Assembly: GCA_035713565.1 (NCBI GenBank)
Contig: DASSZI010000018.1
Span: 1 to 10,549, forward strand
Direction of reading: 5' to 3'
DNA from: JAKAAZ01 sp035713565
GTDB taxonomy: Bacteria; Acidobacteriota; Terriglobia; Terriglobales; Acidobacteriaceae
DNA: 10,549 nt
The position numbers were made by a program, and so were the translations under genes. Below, one piece after another: positions 6,802 to 10,549 of this stretch (within the stretch, counting starts at the first letter, position 1; every line of letters begins with the position of its first letter). The notes under the pieces were generated by a model, which had not been told where the DNA came from, did no database searches, and saw only the letters and a list, made by a program, of their open reading frames with translations.

Positions 6802-7644
6802 ATGACCATTCGCGCATTGATTGTGGACGATGAGCAGCTGGCCCGCGAGGAACTGGACTATCTGCTGCGACGCACAGAAGAGGTTCAGGTCGTCGCCCAG
6901 GGAAAAAACGGCGTGGAAGCCGTGGAACTGATCCGCACACACCAGCCAGACGTTGTTTTTCTCGATGTTCAGATGCCGGGCCTGGATGGATTCGCCGTCC
7001 TCAAAAAGCTGCTGGATAAGAGCCGCAAGATATCTCTGCCTCACATCGTATTTGCTACTGCATTCGATCAGTATGCCGTGCGCGCGTTTGAAGTGAATGC
7101 CGTCGATTACCTGTTGAAGCCATTCGACGAAGTGCGGGTCCGTCAGACCCTGCAGAAGCTGAAAGCACGGCTGGCCAAAACTGAGCCGCCTGGCGGCGGC
7201 AAAGAGGCGATAGCAGACGGCACGCAGAATCGGGCGCAGAATGCAGTCGACGATCGACTCGACACCCTGATGAGGCTGCTCGAGCAGCAGACACCGGCCA
7301 AAGCTACGGCGTCAAAGATCGTGATTCGCGTGGGCGGACGCCTGTTGCTGGTCGATCAGCGCGATATTTGTTTTGCCTCAATTGAAGAAGGAACGATCAG
7401 CGTTGTCACTCACAACACGGAAGGGAATTCGAATTGCCGCACGCTGGAAGAGTTGCTCGACCTGCTGGATCCGGAGATCTTCTGGCGCGCGCATCGCTCC
7501 TTCGTGGTAAACATCCACCGCATCCAGGAAGTCGTGCCGTGGTTCAAATCCAGCTATCAGCTGCGCATGGACGACCGTCGCCATACGGAGATTCCTGTAA
7601 GCCGCGCGCAGACCAAACGGCTGCGCGAACTGTTTAACTTGTGA
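6802..7644 (+). CDS. LytTR-family two-component response regulator
   Basis: This 280-residue transcription regulator is of the LytR/AlgR type. The receiver domain (1-124) has the acidic pair Asp9-Asp10, the phosphorylated Asp55 in FLDVQMPGLDG, Thr86 in FATAFDQYA, and Lys106 in YLLKPFD. A charged linker (about 125-170) contains a short helical stretch that may aid dimerisation. The LytTR DNA-binding domain (about 172-280) shows FWRAHRSFVVNIHRI (227-241) and ends IPVSRAQTKRLRELF. Phosphorylation should promote DNA binding. The ATG at 6802 gives the usual MTIRALIVDDE start. An in-frame ATG at 6784 adds six residues, and neither has a strong Shine-Dalgarno sequence. It lies 59 bases after the zinc-ribbon gene and may share its transcript. 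No histidine kinase gene is in the window. The gene converges on the reductase gene, 10 bases away, with no visible terminator. Confidence 0.92.
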   Translation: MTIRALIVDDEQLAREELDYLLRRTEEVQVVAQGKNGVEAVELIRTHQPDVVFLDVQMPGLDGFAVLKKLLDKSRKISLPHIVFATAFDQYAVRAFEVNAVDYLLKPFDEVRVRQTLQKLKARLAKTEPPGGGKEAIADGTQNRAQNAVDDRLDTLMRLLEQQTPAKATASKIVIRVGGRLLLVDQRDICFASIEEGTISVVTHNTEGNSNCRTLEELLDLLDPEIFWRAHRSFVVNIHRIQEVVPWFKSSYQLRMDDRRHTEIPVSRAQTKRLRELFNL

Positions 7645-7654
7645 TCATCGTGTC

Positions 7655-8458
7655 TCAGTCGTACCGTTCGAAGTGGATGTACTTCCGGTCCCATCCAAGC
7701 TCTTTCAACTGCTCGCGATTGGCCGATACCATCTCATTCAACCCGCATATATACGCGCGCAACTGATGGGTATTGCTGCTGTCCAGCACACTCAGGACGC
7801 TTCCCGGCCCATGCTCCGGCAGCATCACAGGATGCTGCTGAAGGATTTCCTTGACGTGGGACTGGACATATCCGCGCAGGCCCTCCCAGCCCTCGTGGGG
7901 ACGGCTCAATGTCGGAAGATAATGAAAATTCGGATGCTCGGCTGCGGTCTTCTCGAAATACCGGCGATAGTAAATTTCCGATTCATGGCGGGTGCCATAG
8001 ATAAGCCAGAACCGCCTTCCTTCGCTCCTGTCCTTCTCTGGGGACGGAAAAAGATGCTGGATGAATCCGCGCATGGGAGCAATGCCTGTTCCCGTCGCAA
8101 TGAGAACCGTGTCCAGGAGCGGTGGACGAAGGACAAAAAGGCCATGAGGGCCGTGAAATTCAACCGTCGCGCCGGGCTCCAGATCGCATAGAAGATTGGA
8201 AAAGAACCCTCCTTCCACGCGGTTCAAACACAACTCGAAGCGATTGCCATTGGGAGCAGAGGCGATCGAGTAAGCGCGGGTCTGATGTTTGCCTCGGGAA
8301 TCCATGGCAACCATCGAGACAAACTGGCCCGCATCAAACGAAAAAGTTTCGAGCTCGGGTACCTCAAACTCCAGGTGATAACATTGCACGCGTTCGGAAA
8401 GCAAGAGCTTGCTGGACAGTCGCGCGGTGTATAGTTTTCGTTCCACGGTTCCTCGCAT
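7655..8458 (-). CDS. Ferredoxin-NADP+ reductase-like FAD/NAD(P)-binding oxidoreductase
   Basis: This 267-residue flavoprotein belongs to the ferredoxin-NADP+ reductase superfamily and should pass electrons between NAD(P)H and a one-electron carrier through FAD. The FAD-binding beta-barrel (about 1-110) has RAYSIAS (61-67), which contacts the flavin, and GGFFSNLL (83-90), which fits the phosphate-binding motif. The NAD(P)-binding half (about 115-267) has ATGTGIAPMRG (121-131), YGTR (154-157) and YICGLNEMV (236-244). The C-terminus ends HFERYD. No iron-sulfur domain is fused and no ferredoxin or flavodoxin gene is adjacent, so the partner is unknown. It could equally serve an oxygenase. I chose the ATG at 8456-8458. 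An in-frame TTG at 8486-8488 would add ten residues without family likeness. It diverges from the TPR/FG-GAP gene, with 134 bases between starts. Confidence 0.85.
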   Translation of the reverse strand: MRGTVERKLYTARLSSKLLLSERVQCYHLEFEVPELETFSFDAGQFVSMVAMDSRGKHQTRAYSIASAPNGNRFELCLNRVEGGFFSNLLCDLEPGATVEFHGPHGLFVLRPPLLDTVLIATGTGIAPMRGFIQHLFPSPEKDRSEGRRFWLIYGTRHESEIYYRRYFEKTAAEHPNFHYLPTLSRPHEGWEGLRGYVQSHVKEILQQHPVMLPEHGPGSVLSVLDSSNTHQLRAYICGLNEMVSANREQLKELGWDRKYIHFERYD

Positions 8459-8511
8459 CGGCCCTGTGAAGATGTTTGCATGGCCCAAGGACTAACGTAC
8501 ACCAGACAGGG

Positions 8512-8540
8512 TTGCGAGTTGCTCTGCCCCTTCTTAAAGC
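8512..8540 (+). promoter_or_regulatory. Weak candidate promoter for the TPR/FG-GAP gene
   Basis: TTGCGA (8512-8517) and TAAAGC (8535-8540) are 17 bases apart in the gap between the reductase and the TPR gene. The -35 match is fair and the -10 match is poor. A short inverted repeat, GCGCC (8539-8543) and GGCGC (8557-8561), lies just downstream and could be an operator. This is a guess from spacing. Confidence 0.15.
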
Positions 8541-8592
8541 GCCTGCAAATCAGCCCGGCGCTTGTGGTGATGTCTTGTAAACTGACTATCCA

Positions 8593-10549
8593 ATGACGTT
8601 CATAGCAACAATGCAATCTTCAGGATCGAATTTCGGCGTTACACTTGCACGCCTTCGCAAAGTTTTGCCGTCCATATCTGTGGCTGCTGCCATCATGCTC
8701 CGCCTACATGCCATTGGACAGTCGAATCCTCTGTCCTCGAACGCTGAGGAAGCCATTCGAATGAATAATCTCGGCGTGGCTTATATGAACCAGCAGAATA
8801 TGGATAAGGCCAACCAGTTGTTTGCCGAGGCATACAAGCAAGATCCGCATCTCACGACAGCACGAATAAACGAAGGTATCGCCCTGCTGAATGCACAAAA
8901 GATATCGGAAGCCAAGCTGGCGTTTGAAGAGGTGATCAAGGCAGATCCGGCGAACGTTCGTGCCTGGTATAACCTTGGACTCGCGTCTCGCAGCAGCCAG
9001 GATGCTCAGCAGACAATCCGCGACTTTCAGCGGGTGCTGCAGCTCGAACCAGGCAATGCCGATGCCCATTATTTTCTGGGCTCCAGCCTTCTGCAGCAAT
9101 CGGAGTACGCCAAAGCCGCTGACGAATTCAAAGAGGCGTTGCGATTGAACCCGCTGCATGCATCTGCGGAGTTTGGTCTGGCCCGCGCGGAGCAGCACCT
9201 GGGCAACAAAGTTGCTGCCCGTCAGGATTTATCTCGATTCCAGCGGATCACGGAACAAAAGCTCGCATCTCCACTTACGCCAACCTATGGCGAGATGGGG
9301 CGCTACTCGCGGGCACAGTCCGTTCCTACGGCTGAACCGGAAGTTGGCCCCATGATTCCGGTCACGTTTGCTGCTGAGCCGCTCAGTGCACCGGGCAATA
9401 GAGTCGGCCAACACAGCGGCGGACAAGTTGGCAGCGGCGGAGCCTGCCTGATCGACAGCGATGGAAAAGGCCAGCAGAGTTTATTAACTCTCCGCGACGG
9501 GAAACACGCGCTGCATCTCTATCGAACTACGCCCAAAGGTGGATTTCAGCAGCTTTCACCGGAGGTGACAGGACTGGACGCTGCCGGGCAAGCTATCGCA
9601 TGCACCGTGGGAGATTTCGACAATGACGGTCTGCCCGATGTCGCGGTCTCAATGAGTGATCGGGTGTTGCTCTTTAAAAATCTTGGCCAAGGCAAGTTTT
9701 CCGATGTGACCAAGGGCGCAGGGATCGTCCCGGCCAATCATCCGGCGGGATTGACATTTGTCGATTACGACCACGATGGAGATCTGGATTTATTCGTTAC
9801 CGGCAGAGCTTCCGGTGGCAGCGGTCCGAATGTGCTCTGGCGGAACAATGGCAATGGCACATTTACGAACTGGACCCAACAAGCTGGACTGAGTGGCAAA
9901 GGAGAGACGCGGAACGCGACTCTTTCCGATCTAAATAACGACCGTGCCGTCGATCTTGTCGTCACTGGCTCTGATCCCGCGCCCACTTTCTACGCCAATT
10001 TACGCGAGGGGCCATTTGCCGCTTCACCTTTGTTCTTGGGCAAAAACCTGCCGCCGACAAATGGCGTCTATATTTTCGACTTCAACAAAGATGGATGGAT
10101 GGACGTTGCTGTAACCCACGAGGGAGCGCCCGGAGTGACGCTCTGGCGCAACGTGCAAGGGAAATATTTTGAGCGTGTTCCCCTACCCATTGCCGATGCG
10201 ACGTGGGGGCGGGGTCTGACAGCCCTCGATATCGACAACGATGGATGGATCGATCTGGCAGTGCTGATCGAAACAGCGCATGGACCAGCCTTGAGAATTC
10301 TCCGCAACCAGGGTCCACGAGGCTTTGCAGATGTTACGAAAGCGGTGGGTCTGGCGAAACTCAAGCTGGTCAATCCGCGAGCGATACTGGCCTCGGATGT
10401 AGAGGGGAATGGTGACGCAGACCTGATCGTAACGCAGTCGGACGGCCCTGCTGTCTTGCTGCGCAATCATGGCGCAAATCGCGATCACTGGCTGCACCTT
10501 TCACTGAAGGGACTGGCCGATAACAAATCCGCTATCGGCACCAAGGTGG
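8593..10549 (+). CDS. Secreted TPR and FG-GAP/VCBS repeat protein, ASPIC/UnbV-type (3' partial)
   Basis: The frame is open from this ATG to the window end (652 codons) and continues beyond. A basic N-terminus and a hydrophobic stretch (about 24-36) suggest export or membrane anchoring. Residues 52-221 hold about five tetratricopeptide repeats, for example AWYNLGLASRSSQDAQQTI (124-142) and AHYFLGSSLLQQSEYAKAA (158-176). These form a protein-binding solenoid. A Gly/Ser/Pro-rich linker follows to about 282. Residues 283-625 form a beta-propeller-like array with six DxDxDG-type loops: 341-349, 391-399, 446-454, 496-504, 546-554 and 602-610, spaced 50-56 residues. Such FG-GAP/VCBS loops usually bind calcium. 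The sequence ends in DHWLHLSLKG and AIGTKV, the opening of an ASPIC/UnbV domain. The biological role of these proteins is mostly unknown. No Shine-Dalgarno sequence precedes this ATG, and the in-frame ATG at 8611 is an alternative. Confidence 0.88.
   Translation, partial: MTFIATMQSSGSNFGVTLARLRKVLPSISVAAAIMLRLHAIGQSNPLSSNAEEAIRMNNLGVAYMNQQNMDKANQLFAEAYKQDPHLTTARINEGIALLNAQKISEAKLAFEEVIKADPANVRAWYNLGLASRSSQDAQQTIRDFQRVLQLEPGNADAHYFLGSSLLQQSEYAKAADEFKEALRLNPLHASAEFGLARAEQHLGNKVAARQDLSRFQRITEQKLASPLTPTYGEMGRYSRAQSVPTAEPEVGPMIPVTFAAEPLSAPGNRVGQHSGGQVGSGGACLIDSDGKGQQSLLTLRDGKHALHLYRTTPKGGFQQLSPEVTGLDAAGQAIACTVGDFDNDGLPDVAVSMSDRVLLFKNLGQGKFSDVTKGAGIVPANHPAGLTFVDYDHDGDLDLFVTGRASGGSGPNVLWRNNGNGTFTNWTQQAGLSGKGETRNATLSDLNNDRAVDLVVTGSDPAPTFYANLREGPFAASPLFLGKNLPPTNGVYIFDFNKDGWMDVAVTHEGAPGVTLWRNVQGKYFERVPLPIADATWGRGLTALDIDNDGWIDLAVLIETAHGPALRILRNQGPRGFADVTKAVGLAKLKLVNPRAILASDVEGNGDADLIVTQSDGPAVLLRNHGANRDHWLHLSLKGLADNKSAIGTKV

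Noticed and set aside
8486..8488. TTG start for the reductase gene
   Set aside because: The added ten residues lack family likeness, the codon is rare as a start, and an ATG follows at 8456-8458.
10088..10104. Short GGAT-type tandem repeat (GATGGATGGATGGACG)
   Set aside because: It encodes the calcium-loop residues KDGWMD in frame and has a near copy in the next loop, so it is explained by the protein repeat.

Overview
The window looks like a stretch of ordinary chromosome from a moderately GC-rich Gram-negative bacterium. Several genes recall Acidobacteriota of the Terriglobia type: a secreted TPR/FG-GAP/ASPIC-type protein, a LytTR response regulator, a degenerate M1-like peptidase and a His-rich secreted protein. 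This placement is inferred from gene style, not from a marker gene. I see no rRNA, tRNA, CRISPR array, insertion sequence or prophage gene. Gene density is high, and no gene-free stretch exceeds about 200 bases.

Layout, left to right. Bases 1-94 probably hold the tail of an upstream gene. Next is a YdjM-family membrane-bound metal-dependent hydrolase (82-1161, +). A 196-base gap with a small palindrome leads to a secreted His/Met-rich protein of unknown function (1358-2113, +). Facing it is a two-gene minus-strand operon: rlmB, the 23S rRNA 2'-O-ribose methyltransferase (4113-4910), translationally coupled through a GTGA overlap to an exported M1-like peptidase homologue whose catalytic HEXXH has become HMWSH (2122-4116).

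Diverging from rlmB is a plus-strand run that may be one signalling operon. It encodes an ECF-type sigma factor (5104-5727), a two-span membrane protein coupled to it by an ATGA overlap (5724-6194), a membrane protein with a double zinc ribbon (6215-6742) and a LytTR response regulator (6802-7644). The sigma factor's coupled partner is a candidate anti-sigma factor without a recognisable zinc motif. No histidine kinase is present for the response regulator.

A ferredoxin-NADP+ reductase-like flavoprotein (7655-8458, -) converges on the regulator and diverges from a large TPR plus FG-GAP protein (8593 to the window end, +). That protein is cut off just as its ASPIC/UnbV-like domain begins.

No defence system or mobile system is visible. 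The most interesting items are the sigma/membrane/zinc-ribbon/LytTR cluster, the degenerate peptidase fused to the rlmB transcription unit, and the His/Met-rich secreted protein.
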